40,764 nt of DNA from an uncultured Candidatus Saccharibacteria bacterium (lineage in GTDB: Bacteria > Patescibacteriota > Saccharimonadia > Saccharimonadales > Saccharimonadaceae). The stretch lies in contig CANENS010000012.1 of assembly GCA_947428935.1 (NCBI GenBank), positions 1 to 40,764 on the forward strand. The letters are read 5' to 3'. Positions within the stretch are counted from its first letter, which is position 1. Every line of letters starts with the position of its first letter. Below the pieces are notes generated by a model. The model saw nothing but the letters and a program-made list of their open reading frames with translations, searched no databases and had not been told where the DNA came from. The translations under genes and the position numbers were made by a program. This document shows, piece after piece, positions 30,048 through 38,649 of the stretch.

Positions 30048-32852
30048 ATGCTGCTTGACGATCAAGAGTTGCGTACTCGGCTAGCCGTAATAACTCAGCG
30101 CACTTACCACGATGATGTCTTTTTGCGCGATTTATTACGGACTTATGGCTTTTCGGCCAGTGATTTAGTTACAGTGCAAAACCAAGCTACGGAAAAAGAT
30201 GAAATTTTGTATCAAAACGTAGTTTTTTTCAAAATCGTTCCGCAGCCGACTAGCTTCGCGCGCTTGAACTCTTTGGCTTCGGCTCTAAAATACCATCTTT
30301 TGACCGAGCTCTATGCGCCGAAATACTTAATCGCGACCGATTTGGAGAAAATGGTGGCGATTCGCATAGGTACGGGGCAAAAGCTAGTTGCTGAAATTAG
30401 CGCGCTGGAGCAGCATGGCGAGTTCTTCAAGGATTGGCGCCCTGAGTTGAGTTCTGGCAATTTTGTTACCAGTACCGAATCGAGCGTGACGCTGGACCGA
30501 CGGGCGGCGGATTATACCAAGGTGCTCTATGATGTGCTGGCAGGCAAAGGAGGCAGGGAAAAACCGTATCAAGCAATCAACCGTTTTTTCTGTATTTTGC
30601 TGTTTGGTTTTTTCGCGGAGCATTTGGGGATTTTTGCGCCGCAGAGTTTTTCGCGGCTCTTGGAGCAGGAAACGAAAACCGATGGCAGCGACTTGGCAGA
30701 ATTTTTTGCGCAGCTCATCCCCTTTCTAACAGCGGGGAATTTCGAACCTACCGATTCCCCTTTAGCCACGTCGAGACGAGGCGACCAGCAGCGCTTTCGG
30801 TCGCTGGAACCGATCCCGGATTTCGCGGCTTTATTTGGGCCTTTCTTGCACGATTTATGCGGTGAAACACCCCTCGAAATCCCCACTTTTGACGCCGAAA
30901 CTCGGAAGCTGCTTTTGCGTTCGTCAAAATTCGATTGGAGTTTGATCAATCCGGACATCTTTGGTACCATTTTTCAAAGCATCACCGCTAAGCGTCAGCG
31001 TAATGTACATGGCATGGATTATACTAGTGTCAAAAACGTCTTAAAAGTGATTGAGCCGCTATTTCTGAATCAACTCTGGCAGGAATTTTGGCAAAAATTC
31101 TCCGACGTCACTGCATTGCAAGAACTTTGGCGGAAACTGAGCCTAATCCGAATTCTCGATCCGGCCTGTGGTAGCGGAAATTTCCTGATCGTAAGTTACA
31201 AAAAACTGCGCGAGCTGGAGTTGGAGATAATTCTACGCCTCCGCGAGCTGTTGCCCGATAATTTCGGCGGACCGGGTTATGAAAGTCGGGTTAGACTCGG
31301 TAGTTTTTGCGGCCTGGAGCTCGAGGATTTGCCGTGTCTTCTCGCGAAATTATCCTTGGTGCTAGCGAGATATCAGATCGAACATCTTGCTCGGCGCCAG
31401 GATTTGTCTTTCCGTCCTAATCCTCTGCTGGAGTTGCCACGGATTATCCGCGGTAATGCGGCGCGTCTCGACTGGGAGCTGATTTGCCCCGGCCCGGACG
31501 CAGCGCCGAATTTAAAAATTTACCTAATCAGCAATCCGCCCTACAAAGGCGCCACTAAGCAAACTTCGCAGCAAAAAGCTGATTTTGCCGCCTATTTTGG
31601 CGATGAAGTTTATTCGAAAAATTTGAATTACGCGGCGCTCTGGCTGATCAAGGGCGCGCGTTATCTTGCTTCGCAGACCGCGCTCGGGAATCAGGCTGAG
31701 CTAGCTTTTATCACGGTGGACTCAATTTGCCAAGGCGAGCAAGTCGGCCTCATTTTTCCGAAAGTCTTTGCGACTGGCGCCGAAATCAGCTTCGCTCATC
31801 GTCCTTTTCACTGGTCGAATGATGCAAAGGCACAGGCCGGCGTCGACGTGATCATTCTTGCTCTGCGGCTCAAAAGTGCCAGCCATCAAGCGCCGAAATA
31901 TCTTTTTACCAATAATCGTGCTGAAGAGGTCGAATCAATCAATCCTTATCTCGCCGCTTCAAGTCAAGGCACAATCGTGACGCGGCGCGCGCAGCCGCCA
32001 GCCTTGCTGCCGCCGCTGTTGGTTGGCTCTATGCCGCTCGACGGCGGTAATTTGACCCTCAGTCAGCCTGAGTATGCAGAACTACGTGCTCAGTCAATTC
32101 CCTCACGCTGGTTGCGCCCGTTGCTGGGCGCCGAAGAAATCTTGAGACTGCCTAGTGATTTTTGCTCCGGGGAAAAGGCCGACGAGTTCAACATGCAGAA
32201 TATCCGCCATTGTCTCTGGATCGAAGATGCGGACTATTTGCATGTAAAAGCATATCCCACCCTCGCTACGCGCTTTACCAAAGTCGCCGAATATCGCGCA
32301 CGCAGCCGTCGCTCAACTACGCAAAAAGCCGCGCGCTTCCCCTATCGCTTCGCCGAAAACCGTCATCAATCGGCTCAGGCAATGCTTGTTATCCCCAGCC
32401 TTTCTTCGAAAAACCGCCCTTATTATCCGATGGCTTATCTCGAAGTAGCGGACCTTATTATTTTGAATACGGCGTTAGTAGTTTATGATCCGCCGCTCTG
32501 GTTGTTTGCGCTTTTGCAGTCGCGCCAGCACCAGTCTTGGCTGCAGGCGGTAAGCGGCGCGCTCGGTAATTCTTACCGCTATACCGCGAGCTTGGCTTAT
32601 AATACTTTTCCGCTGCCTCCGCTTTCGACCAGTAATCAAAAGCATCTCACTGCCTCAGCTAAGCAAATTATGCAGTTGCGGCGTAAATACCATGAGAAGA
32701 CCCTAGCGCAGATTTACGACCAAATGCCGGCGGAACTACGAAACGTCTATGCTAAAAATGACCAATTAGTTGACCAGATTTATAGCCAGAATTTTGACGA
32801 CGATGCAGTACGTCTCAGTCACCTTTTCCGGCTTTACGAACAGGGGAAATAA
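30048..32852 (+). CDS. Type IIG/MmeI-like adenine-specific DNA methyltransferase
   Basis: 934 residues. A helical spacer (YTSVKNVLKVIEPLFLNQLW) leads into SAM motif I LDPACGSGNFLIVSY (about 370-384) and the catalytic motif IV NPPY (about 495). From about 650 a target-recognition region follows (RWLRPLLGAEEILRLPSDFC, then LWIEDADYL), and a C-terminal region (GNSYRYTASLAYNTFPLPPL) is typical of MmeI/YeeA-type enzymes. They methylate N6 of adenine at an asymmetric site. The N-terminal D...E-x-K nuclease of MmeI is not visible; residues 80-110 instead show YLIATDLEKMVAIRI, the spacer strand. It may be an orphan methylase that protects the genome. It is transcribed alone. Confidence 0.8.
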   Translation: MLLDDQELRTRLAVITQRTYHDDVFLRDLLRTYGFSASDLVTVQNQATEKDEILYQNVVFFKIVPQPTSFARLNSLASALKYHLLTELYAPKYLIATDLEKMVAIRIGTGQKLVAEISALEQHGEFFKDWRPELSSGNFVTSTESSVTLDRRAADYTKVLYDVLAGKGGREKPYQAINRFFCILLFGFFAEHLGIFAPQSFSRLLEQETKTDGSDLAEFFAQLIPFLTAGNFEPTDSPLATSRRGDQQRFRSLEPIPDFAALFGPFLHDLCGETPLEIPTFDAETRKLLLRSSKFDWSLINPDIFGTIFQSITAKRQRNVHGMDYTSVKNVLKVIEPLFLNQLWQEFWQKFSDVTALQELWRKLSLIRILDPACGSGNFLIVSYKKLRELELEIILRLRELLPDNFGGPGYESRVRLGSFCGLELEDLPCLLAKLSLVLARYQIEHLARRQDLSFRPNPLLELPRIIRGNAARLDWELICPGPDAAPNLKIYLISNPPYKGATKQTSQQKADFAAYFGDEVYSKNLNYAALWLIKGARYLASQTALGNQAELAFITVDSICQGEQVGLIFPKVFATGAEISFAHRPFHWSNDAKAQAGVDVIILALRLKSASHQAPKYLFTNNRAEEVESINPYLAASSQGTIVTRRAQPPALLPPLLVGSMPLDGGNLTLSQPEYAELRAQSIPSRWLRPLLGAEEILRLPSDFCSGEKADEFNMQNIRHCLWIEDADYLHVKAYPTLATRFTKVAEYRARSRRSTTQKAARFPYRFAENRHQSAQAMLVIPSLSSKNRPYYPMAYLEVADLIILNTALVVYDPPLWLFALLQSRQHQSWLQAVSGALGNSYRYTASLAYNTFPLPPLSTSNQKHLTASAKQIMQLRRKYHEKTLAQIYDQMPAELRNVYAKNDQLVDQIYSQNFDDDAVRLSHLFRLYEQGK

Positions 32853-32868
32853 AATCTTTACTTATACT

Positions 32869-32912
32869 ATAACATTTGTTATAATAACTTAAGATATAAT
32901 AACAAACGTTAT
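32869..32912 (+). promoter_or_regulatory. Promoter and twin operators of the ABC-2 operon
   Basis: Palindromes ATAACATTTGTTAT (32869-32882) and ATAACAAACGTTAT (32899-32912) flank a -10 box TATAAT (32895-32900). Both share ATAACnnnnGTTAT. Sites of the same form lie inside the operon at 35405-35433. TetR 2 is the likely binder, repressing its own operon. Confidence 0.65.
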
Positions 32913-32926
32913 GAAGGGACCGGAAA

Positions 32927-33580
32927 ATGGTCAAAAATCGCAAAATTTCTAAAGCAGAGGTGGTCAAAGCGGCTCTCGAAGTCCTCAAAACTACTTCTAT
33001 CGACGACCTTACCGCTCGTCGAGTTGCTCAGCAACTCGATTCCTCAGTTCAACCGATTTTTTATAATTTCGAGAGTATGGACGAGCTGAAGCAAGTCGCG
33101 CGCCAAACTATTTATAATTTTTATCAGCAGTGTATGCTGGAAGGCGCGCAGAACGAGCCAGCTTATCGCGGCATGGGGCTGGCGTATATTAAGTTTGCGC
33201 AGAATTATCCGAATTATTTTAAAATCCTCTTTATGTCGCATACGAATCTAGACCCCAATCTAGTGATTAGCCGTGACGACCAGACAAATCGTATCCTAGA
33301 GGCGGGAATGCGGATGACGGGTTTCGATCCAGAAACGCAACGTCAATTCCATCTTAAAGTTTGGATTTTTACGCATGGGTTGGCGACCCTGGTGGCGACG
33401 CAGACGATCGAGATCAGCGACCAGGAGATTGAGCGGCTCTTGACCGAGACGGTTTGGGCTATGGCGATCGGCCAGGGCGATAAACCGTCGGACGAGCTGT
33501 TGAAGAAGCGGCAGCGCAGCTTTAGTCGCTTTGGATTGCGTAATCATCAGAATAAAATGGAGCAAAATGATGAAGCATAA
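32927..33580 (+). CDS. TetR/AcrR-family repressor of the ABC-2 exporter
   Basis: 217 residues. The HTH is SIDDLTARRVAQQLDSSVQP followed by IFYNFESMDELKQ (about 22-55). The C-terminal part resembles the TetR_C-type (WHG-like) domain, with GLAYIKFAQNYPNYFKILFM and WIFTHGLATLVATQTIE. It is first in an operon with an ATPase and two permeases; its stop overlaps the ATPase start by 14 bp. The operator pair around its promoter points to autoregulation. The inducer is probably an exported compound. Confidence 0.85.
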   Translation: MVKNRKISKAEVVKAALEVLKTTSIDDLTARRVAQQLDSSVQPIFYNFESMDELKQVARQTIYNFYQQCMLEGAQNEPAYRGMGLAYIKFAQNYPNYFKILFMSHTNLDPNLVISRDDQTNRILEAGMRMTGFDPETQRQFHLKVWIFTHGLATLVATQTIEISDQEIERLLTETVWAMAIGQGDKPSDELLKKRQRSFSRFGLRNHQNKMEQNDEA

Positions 33581-34358
33581 GAAAAATTCCACGGCCAAGC
33601 TGAATGTGCTGGAAGTGACGCATTTAACTAAAAACTATCGTGAGCAAAAGGCAGTGGATGATTTGAGCTTTGCGGTTAGCGAGGGCGAGATCTTGGGTCT
33701 GCTTGGTCCGAACGGCAGCGGCAAATCGACCACGATCAACTGTATTTTGGCGCTGCTTAAATATCAGCAAGGCGAAATCCGGATTTTTGGCGAGCCCATG
33801 ACGCCGGCGAGCTATGATCTGAAGCGGAAGATTGGCGTGATCTTCCAAGAAGTGGCGGTGTTTGACGAGCTGAGCGTTTACGACAACATTGACTTTTTCT
33901 GCGGACTATACATTACGGATGCGGCTGAGCGTAAGGCCAAAGTCGAAAAAGCTCTCCAGTTGGTCGGCTTGACGAAATACCGCAAGTATTTGCCGAAGCA
34001 GCTTTCGGGCGGGCTACTCAGGAGACTAAATATCGCCTGCGGGATTGCGCACGAGCCAGAGCTGATCTTCCTCGACGAGCCGACGGTGGCGGTCGATCCG
34101 CAAAGCCGGCGGCGGATTCTCGACAACATCAAGAAATTGCGCGACCAGGGCGCGACCATCGTCTATACCTCGCATTATATGGAGGAGGTGGAGGAACTTT
34201 GCGACCGGATTATCATCTTGGATCATGGCAAAATTATTGCCAGCGGGACCACGGCGGAGCTGAAGCAGCTGGTGAAAGACCGGTCAGTGAAACAAGTGGT
34301 CGGGCCGACTCTGAATGATGTTTTTCTGGAGCTAACTGGACGGGAGCTGCGCGACTAA
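33567..34358 (+). CDS. ABC-2 exporter ATPase
   Basis: 263 residues from ATG 33567, behind TGGAGC and overlapping the TetR stop. Walker A is LGPNGSGKSTT (about 44-54), the signature is LSGGLLRRL, and Walker B is LIFLDEPTVAVD, followed by the H-loop TSHYMEE. The signature has GGLLRR where GGMKQR is usual, which is common in drug-type ABC-2 ATPases. It energises the two permeases downstream, exporting an unknown substrate. An extra ATG 3 nt later is an alternative start. Confidence 0.9.
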   Translation: MMKHKKNSTAKLNVLEVTHLTKNYREQKAVDDLSFAVSEGEILGLLGPNGSGKSTTINCILALLKYQQGEIRIFGEPMTPASYDLKRKIGVIFQEVAVFDELSVYDNIDFFCGLYITDAAERKAKVEKALQLVGLTKYRKYLPKQLSGGLLRRLNIACGIAHEPELIFLDEPTVAVDPQSRRRILDNIKKLRDQGATIVYTSHYMEEVEELCDRIIILDHGKIIASGTTAELKQLVKDRSVKQVVGPTLNDVFLELTGRELRD

Positions 34359-35485
34359 TGTTTTGGCAAAATTTTAAATATAATCTGAAATTGATTTTGC
34401 GGGATCGATCTTTGATCTTCTGGACTCTGGCTTTTCCGTTGATTATGGCACTACTTTTCAATCTAGCGTTTTCTAATATTGAAAATAGTGAAAAATTTGA
34501 ACCGATGGCAATTGCAGTGGTCGAGAATGCGGAGTGGCAAAAGCAGGAAATTTTTCAGAAGGCTTTCGCAGCTTTGAGCGCGGAAGGTGAGGAGCAGCTT
34601 TTTCATACGGAATATCTTTCAGAAACGGGGGCGGCGACGGCGCTCGAAAACGAAGAAATTACCGCTTACCTCGAATTTCAGAATGGGCAGCCAAAAATCA
34701 CCGCACGCGAAAACGGCATCAACACCACAATTCTTAAAACTGTGGTTGAGCGTATTGGTGAGCAGAGCCAAGTTGTCCAAGAAATTCTGCGCAAAAATCC
34801 CGCCCAGCTTGGCGAGCTAGTTCGGCAGGAAGCACCGAATCTGAAAGACGCCTCGCGCCCGCATCTTAGCTATACTATGGTCGAATATTATACGTTGATT
34901 GCGATGACTTGTCTTTATGCTGGGATGATTAGTATGACGGCGGTGAATCGCTTTTTGGCGAATATGAGTTTGAGTGGGCGGCGCGTAGCGGTTAGTCCAA
35001 CGCCAAAACGGTGGCTGATCCTGAGCGGGCTTTCTGCGAGCTATCTGGTACAAGTTTTTGGGCTCGCGCTGCTTTTTACGTTTACAATTTTTGGGCTAAA
35101 AGTTGACTACGGCGAAAACTTCGCGTTAGTTTTATTGCTGTCATTAGTAGGTTGTTTAGCGGGGACGGCATTTGGGGTTTTTGTAGCGAGCAGTATTCGG
35201 GTGAGCGAAAATGCTAAAACAGGCCTGATGATCGCCCTAAGCATGTTTGGCTGTTTTCTGGCGGGGATGATGGGAATTACCATGAAATATGTGGTCGATA
35301 CGAATTTGCCGCTACTGAATCAGCTCAATCCGGCGAATTTGATTACCGACGGGCTTTATGCGCTGTATTATTACGATGTCTGCGAGCGCTACTGGAGCAA
35401 TATTATAACGCTCGTTATTATAACGCTCGTTATAATATGTATTTCGATATGGAATTTACGAAAGGAACAGTATGACAATCTTTAA
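34358..35485 (+). CDS. ABC-2 type permease 1
   Basis: 375 residues; its ATG overlaps the ATPase stop by 1 nt. The N-terminal helix is about 20-40 (LAFPLIMALLFNLAFS), followed by an outer domain of about 130 residues (NAEWQKQEIFQKAFAALSAE). Five more helices follow in 175-370 (TLIAMTCLYAGMISMTAV, then LVLLLSLVGCLAGTAFGVF, then MIALSMFGCFLAGMMGI). This is the layout of ABC-2 membrane proteins with a periplasm-type loop. The 3' end of the gene is made of a tandem repeat that encodes ITLVIITLVII and doubles as two operator-like palindromes. Confidence 0.85.
   Translation: MFWQNFKYNLKLILRDRSLIFWTLAFPLIMALLFNLAFSNIENSEKFEPMAIAVVENAEWQKQEIFQKAFAALSAEGEEQLFHTEYLSETGAATALENEEITAYLEFQNGQPKITARENGINTTILKTVVERIGEQSQVVQEILRKNPAQLGELVRQEAPNLKDASRPHLSYTMVEYYTLIAMTCLYAGMISMTAVNRFLANMSLSGRRVAVSPTPKRWLILSGLSASYLVQVFGLALLFTFTIFGLKVDYGENFALVLLLSLVGCLAGTAFGVFVASSIRVSENAKTGLMIALSMFGCFLAGMMGITMKYVVDTNLPLLNQLNPANLITDGLYALYYYDVCERYWSNIITLVIITLVIICISIWNLRKEQYDNL
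35405..35436. promoter_or_regulatory. Two operator-like palindromes and -10 box inside the permease 1 gene
   Basis: ATAACGCTCGTTAT occurs at 35405-35418 and 35420-35433. The second extends to a perfect 18-bp palindrome with 8-bp arms (TTATAACG/CGTTATAA, 35418-35435). TATAAT at 35431-35436 could be a -10 for permease 2. The form matches the operators at 32869-32912. Confidence 0.55.
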
Positions 35486-36617
35486 GGCCTTTTTGCAGAT
35501 TTTGAATCGGAATAAAATTATTTTGATTTTGTATAGTGTAATTTTGATCTTTTTTGCCATTTTCAATACTCAAAATAGCGACATTGCGACGAATTTTGAA
35601 TCAGTGAAACCGGATTTGCATATCATCAACCATGACACTGAACAGGGGATTACAGGAAGTTTGGTGAAATATCTTGGCGAGCAGAATAATATCGTTGAAC
35701 TAGCGGAAGACGCAGAGAGTGTCGATGACGCGCTGTTTTATCGGAAGGTGAATTATGTGGTGGAGATTCCGGGGAATTTTCGTGCGGATTTTTTGGCGGG
35801 GAAAAATCCGGAAATTACCACGCGGAGTACGGGTGATTATAATGCAAACTTGGCAGAGATGAGCCTGACGCGGTATCTCGAGTTGGCGAAGGCCTATCGC
35901 TTGGTTGATGACGAAACGGGAATGCTGGCGGATTTGGAAAAGACGCTGGCGACGGATGTGGAAGTTGAGCTGGCGCGCCAAAATCCCGTTAATGGGCTGG
36001 AACGGGCAGTTTTTTATTACAACTTTTTAAACTATCCTATGCTGGCAGGAGGGATTTTTATGATTTGCCTCATGTTGTTGAGTTTTCGCGAACAAAAGGT
36101 GGCGCGCCGGATTATGGTTAGCAGCACGAGCCCGGCGCGGGTGAATCGGATTTTAATGCTGGCAAATGGGCTGTTTATGCTGTGGCTTTGGCTGATTTAT
36201 GTCATGGTGAGTTTTGTAATTGATTTCCACGCCATGCTATCGGTGCCGGGGCTTTGGCTAGTTCTAAATTCTGGTGTTTTTACAATTTGTGTGACGGCGC
36301 TGGCGTTCTTGCTTGCAAATTTGGTGAATAATCGCGGGGCGATGAACGGGATTGTGAACGTTGTGGCGCTGGGCAGTAGTTTCCTCTGCGGGGCTTTTGT
36401 CCCACTCGAATGGCTGCCAGACGCAGTACGGAATTTTGCCCACGTTTTGCCGTCGTATTGGTATATCGACGCAAATGAGAAAATCGGGCAAGCCGAGGAG
36501 TTTTCCTGGTCGAACTTGGCGCCGATTTTGGCGAATATAGCGGTGGTACTGGGTTTTAGCATCCTTTTTGTCATTTTGACGAATCTGCTGAAGTATGCGC
36601 GCCGGCGCGAAATTTGA
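35472..36617 (+). CDS. ABC-2 type permease 2
   Basis: 381 residues; the start has AAAGGA upstream and overlaps permease 1 by 14 bp. One helix is at about 14-33 (IILILYSVILIFFAIF). An outer domain follows to about 175, then five helices (PMLAGGIFMICLMLL, then LMLANGLFMLWLWLIYVM, then GIVNVVALGSSFLCGAFVPL, then LAPILANIAVVLGFSILFVI). Its arrangement mirrors permease 1, so the two probably form a heterodimer with the ATPase. The end is basic (LKYARRREI). A weak TATAAT about 35 bp upstream may give it separate expression. Confidence 0.85.
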   Translation: MTIFKAFLQILNRNKIILILYSVILIFFAIFNTQNSDIATNFESVKPDLHIINHDTEQGITGSLVKYLGEQNNIVELAEDAESVDDALFYRKVNYVVEIPGNFRADFLAGKNPEITTRSTGDYNANLAEMSLTRYLELAKAYRLVDDETGMLADLEKTLATDVEVELARQNPVNGLERAVFYYNFLNYPMLAGGIFMICLMLLSFREQKVARRIMVSSTSPARVNRILMLANGLFMLWLWLIYVMVSFVIDFHAMLSVPGLWLVLNSGVFTICVTALAFLLANLVNNRGAMNGIVNVVALGSSFLCGAFVPLEWLPDAVRNFAHVLPSYWYIDANEKIGQAEEFSWSNLAPILANIAVVLGFSILFVILTNLLKYARRREI

Positions 36618-36639
36618 AACGCTTTTCTGAGAAATATGC

Positions 36640-36645
36640 TATAAT
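36640..36645 (+). promoter_or_regulatory. -10 box of the pilus ATPase gene
   Basis: TATAAT about 42 nt before the ATG, leaving a leader of about 35 nt with AAGGA. Confidence 0.5.
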
Positions 36646-36687
36646 CAATATTAAAAGAAAAGCTTAAGGAAAATCAAAGATTGCAAA

Positions 36688-38295
36688 ATGGATGAACAAG
36701 AAATTCAGCGCAAACGCCGTGATGGCGAGGAGGCGGCGACCAAAAATCGAGCCCGGATTCTCGGCTTGCCGTATCTAGACACGCGGGCTTTTGAGAATAC
36801 TATTCCGTTGATTCCAGATCTGATCCCGGTGGCGGACATGCGCCAGAATTTCATTGTGCCACTTAGGGAGGGGAACGATGATTCGCCGTACCATTTTTTG
36901 ATTACTAGCCAGACGCCAAATACACTGCTCAACAAAATGCGCAAGGATTATGGCGACCGTGGTTTGCATATTGGGTTCTCGTTGATTTCTGGCTCTGCCT
37001 ACCATGCCTTTATGCTGCGCTATGATCCGCCGAAGGAAATCCATTATGATGATATCAAGATTTCGCGAGAGGGCGATTCGGAGACCATTGCCGAGGTTAG
37101 CCGGACGCTCGAATCGGTCTCGACCGACAAAGTTTTTGATTTTTTGATCGAGCAAGCTGATAAGCTTAATTCTTCGGATATCCATATTGAGAATCTGCGC
37201 CACGAGATTCGTATCCGCATGCGCGTCGACGGTATGCTGCACCCAGTTGCTCACCTTAGCCGCGATCGTTACCGGATTCTCATGGGCGAACTTTCTGCGC
37301 GAGCCGACGTCTCGGCGGCCGCCACTACGCCGCAATCCGGGCATATGCAACAGGATATTTACCGCGATGGACATTCGCATCTTCTCAATATTCGCGTCGA
37401 AACCGTACCCACTATGTATGGACAGGACGCCGTATTGCGTTTATTTAATTTTGACGAATCTCTGCTTAATCTCGATCTGTTGGGCCTTTCGGAAGGAGAA
37501 ATGGCCTCGATTCGTGAGATTATCTCGCATCCGCGCGGGCTGGTGCTGATGGTCGGTCCCACTGGCTCTGGTAAGTCCACCACGCTCTATTCGATTTTGA
37601 ATGCGCTCAATACGCCCGAACGCAAGATTATCACGCTGGAGGATCCGATTGAATATGGCATCACCGGTATTACCCAAATCCCAATCAACACCACACAAGG
37701 CGGTTCTTTTGCTGACGGACTGCGTTCGGTCTTGCGTCTTGACCCGGACGTCGTTATGGTTGGCGAGATTCGCGATGCCGATACTGCTCGCACCGCGATT
37801 CAGGCTTCGATCACTGGTCACTTGGTGCTTTCGTCTTTTCATGCTAATTCGACTTCGGCTGCTTTTGCTCGTATGATTGACCTGATCGGTACCAACCCGA
37901 TTTTTGCCAGTTCGATTCGTATGCTGATTGCGCAACGCTTAGTGCGTAAATTAGCTGATACAAAGGAGCCCTACGAACCGGACGAAGCCACTAAACAATA
38001 CATATACACCGTCATGCAGGGCGTTGATGGCGTAGATCTTGACAATATCGTGCTTTACAAGCCGGTATCGACCGACGAAGTGCCCTTCGGCTATAAAGGG
38101 CGCACTGTCCTTATGGAACAAATGATCGTAGCGGAGGATATTCAGGCTTTTCTGCGCGGAGATGTGCGCGATGTTAATACGCAGGCGATTGAATACACTG
38201 CCCGCGAATACGGCATGTTGACACTGGAGCAAAAGGGTGTCCTGGCGGCACTGCGTGGCGATACTACGCTTGAGGAAGTTTCACGGGTAATATAG
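36688..38295 (+). CDS. pilB: GspE/PilB-type secretion ATPase (type IV pilus)
   Basis: 535 residues. An N-terminal MshEN-like part runs to about 130 and an N2 domain to about 270 (LNSSDIHIENLRHEIRIRMR). The ATPase core has Walker A GPTGSGKST (about 290-298), Asp box TLEDPIEYG, Walker B PDVVMVGEIRD and His box GHLVLSSFHANSTSAA. Hexamers of this ATPase drive pilus assembly at the inner membrane. The tetracysteine zinc site usual for PilB/GspE is absent (KLADTKEPYEPD and FGYKGRTVLM lack the CxxC pairs). No other pilus gene lies in the window. The symbol is given for the family and could be gspE. Confidence 0.8.
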   Translation: MDEQEIQRKRRDGEEAATKNRARILGLPYLDTRAFENTIPLIPDLIPVADMRQNFIVPLREGNDDSPYHFLITSQTPNTLLNKMRKDYGDRGLHIGFSLISGSAYHAFMLRYDPPKEIHYDDIKISREGDSETIAEVSRTLESVSTDKVFDFLIEQADKLNSSDIHIENLRHEIRIRMRVDGMLHPVAHLSRDRYRILMGELSARADVSAAATTPQSGHMQQDIYRDGHSHLLNIRVETVPTMYGQDAVLRLFNFDESLLNLDLLGLSEGEMASIREIISHPRGLVLMVGPTGSGKSTTLYSILNALNTPERKIITLEDPIEYGITGITQIPINTTQGGSFADGLRSVLRLDPDVVMVGEIRDADTARTAIQASITGHLVLSSFHANSTSAAFARMIDLIGTNPIFASSIRMLIAQRLVRKLADTKEPYEPDEATKQYIYTVMQGVDGVDLDNIVLYKPVSTDEVPFGYKGRTVLMEQMIVAEDIQAFLRGDVRDVNTQAIEYTAREYGMLTLEQKGVLAALRGDTTLEEVSRVI

Positions 38296-38340
38296 GGACT
38301 TCGCAAGTTCTCTTCTATAGTTGCGCTTATGTATATATTA

Positions 38341-38559
38341 TTACTGTCTAGCTAGGCAGCGGAGGGGGAAGCCATGCCAGCGATCGTCGTCGCCGGACGG
38401 GTAGACGACAGTCGCATAGAAGCTGAAGCTGTACGCATAACGAGGATCAGAAGAATTAGCCTTAGGCGACCATCCGTAGCCGATGACGCCAGAGTTTCTC
38501 AAACGACTGCTATTGATATTGACGAACCCGCTGCGAACGTGTAGCAAAAATAGGAACAT
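38341..38559 (-). pseudogene. Hypervariable surface-protein cassette (copy E)
   Basis: Minus-strand frame from VRSG through GVIGYGWSPKANSSDPRYAY and VYPSGDDDRW to HGFPLRCLARQ and TAA. The start of homology is at CGCAGCGGG near 38534; only nine unrelated residues precede it. Variable positions again use NNC/NNT codons. It follows the pilus ATPase stop by about 45 bp and is convergent with it. Confidence 0.6.
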
Positions 38560-38592
38560 CTAAATCCAAGCCCCACTGAGTATGCCAGATTA

Positions 38593-38649
38593 TTGACTAC
38601 TGGTCATTTTTGCACTATGTTCAGAGGTGAAATTAATGACCGTTGGTCA
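38593..38649 (+). promoter_or_regulatory. Orphan promoter with paired TetR operators
   Basis: TTGACT (38593-38598) and TATGTT (38616-38621), spacing 17. Operators TGACTACTGGTCA (38594-38606) and TGACCGTTGGTCA (38637-38649) start 43 bp apart, exactly as at the MMPL promoter. The sequence between them also matches (TGGTCATTTTTGCrCTAT). Only an 8-codon frame and tRNA-Leu follow. Confidence 0.6.
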
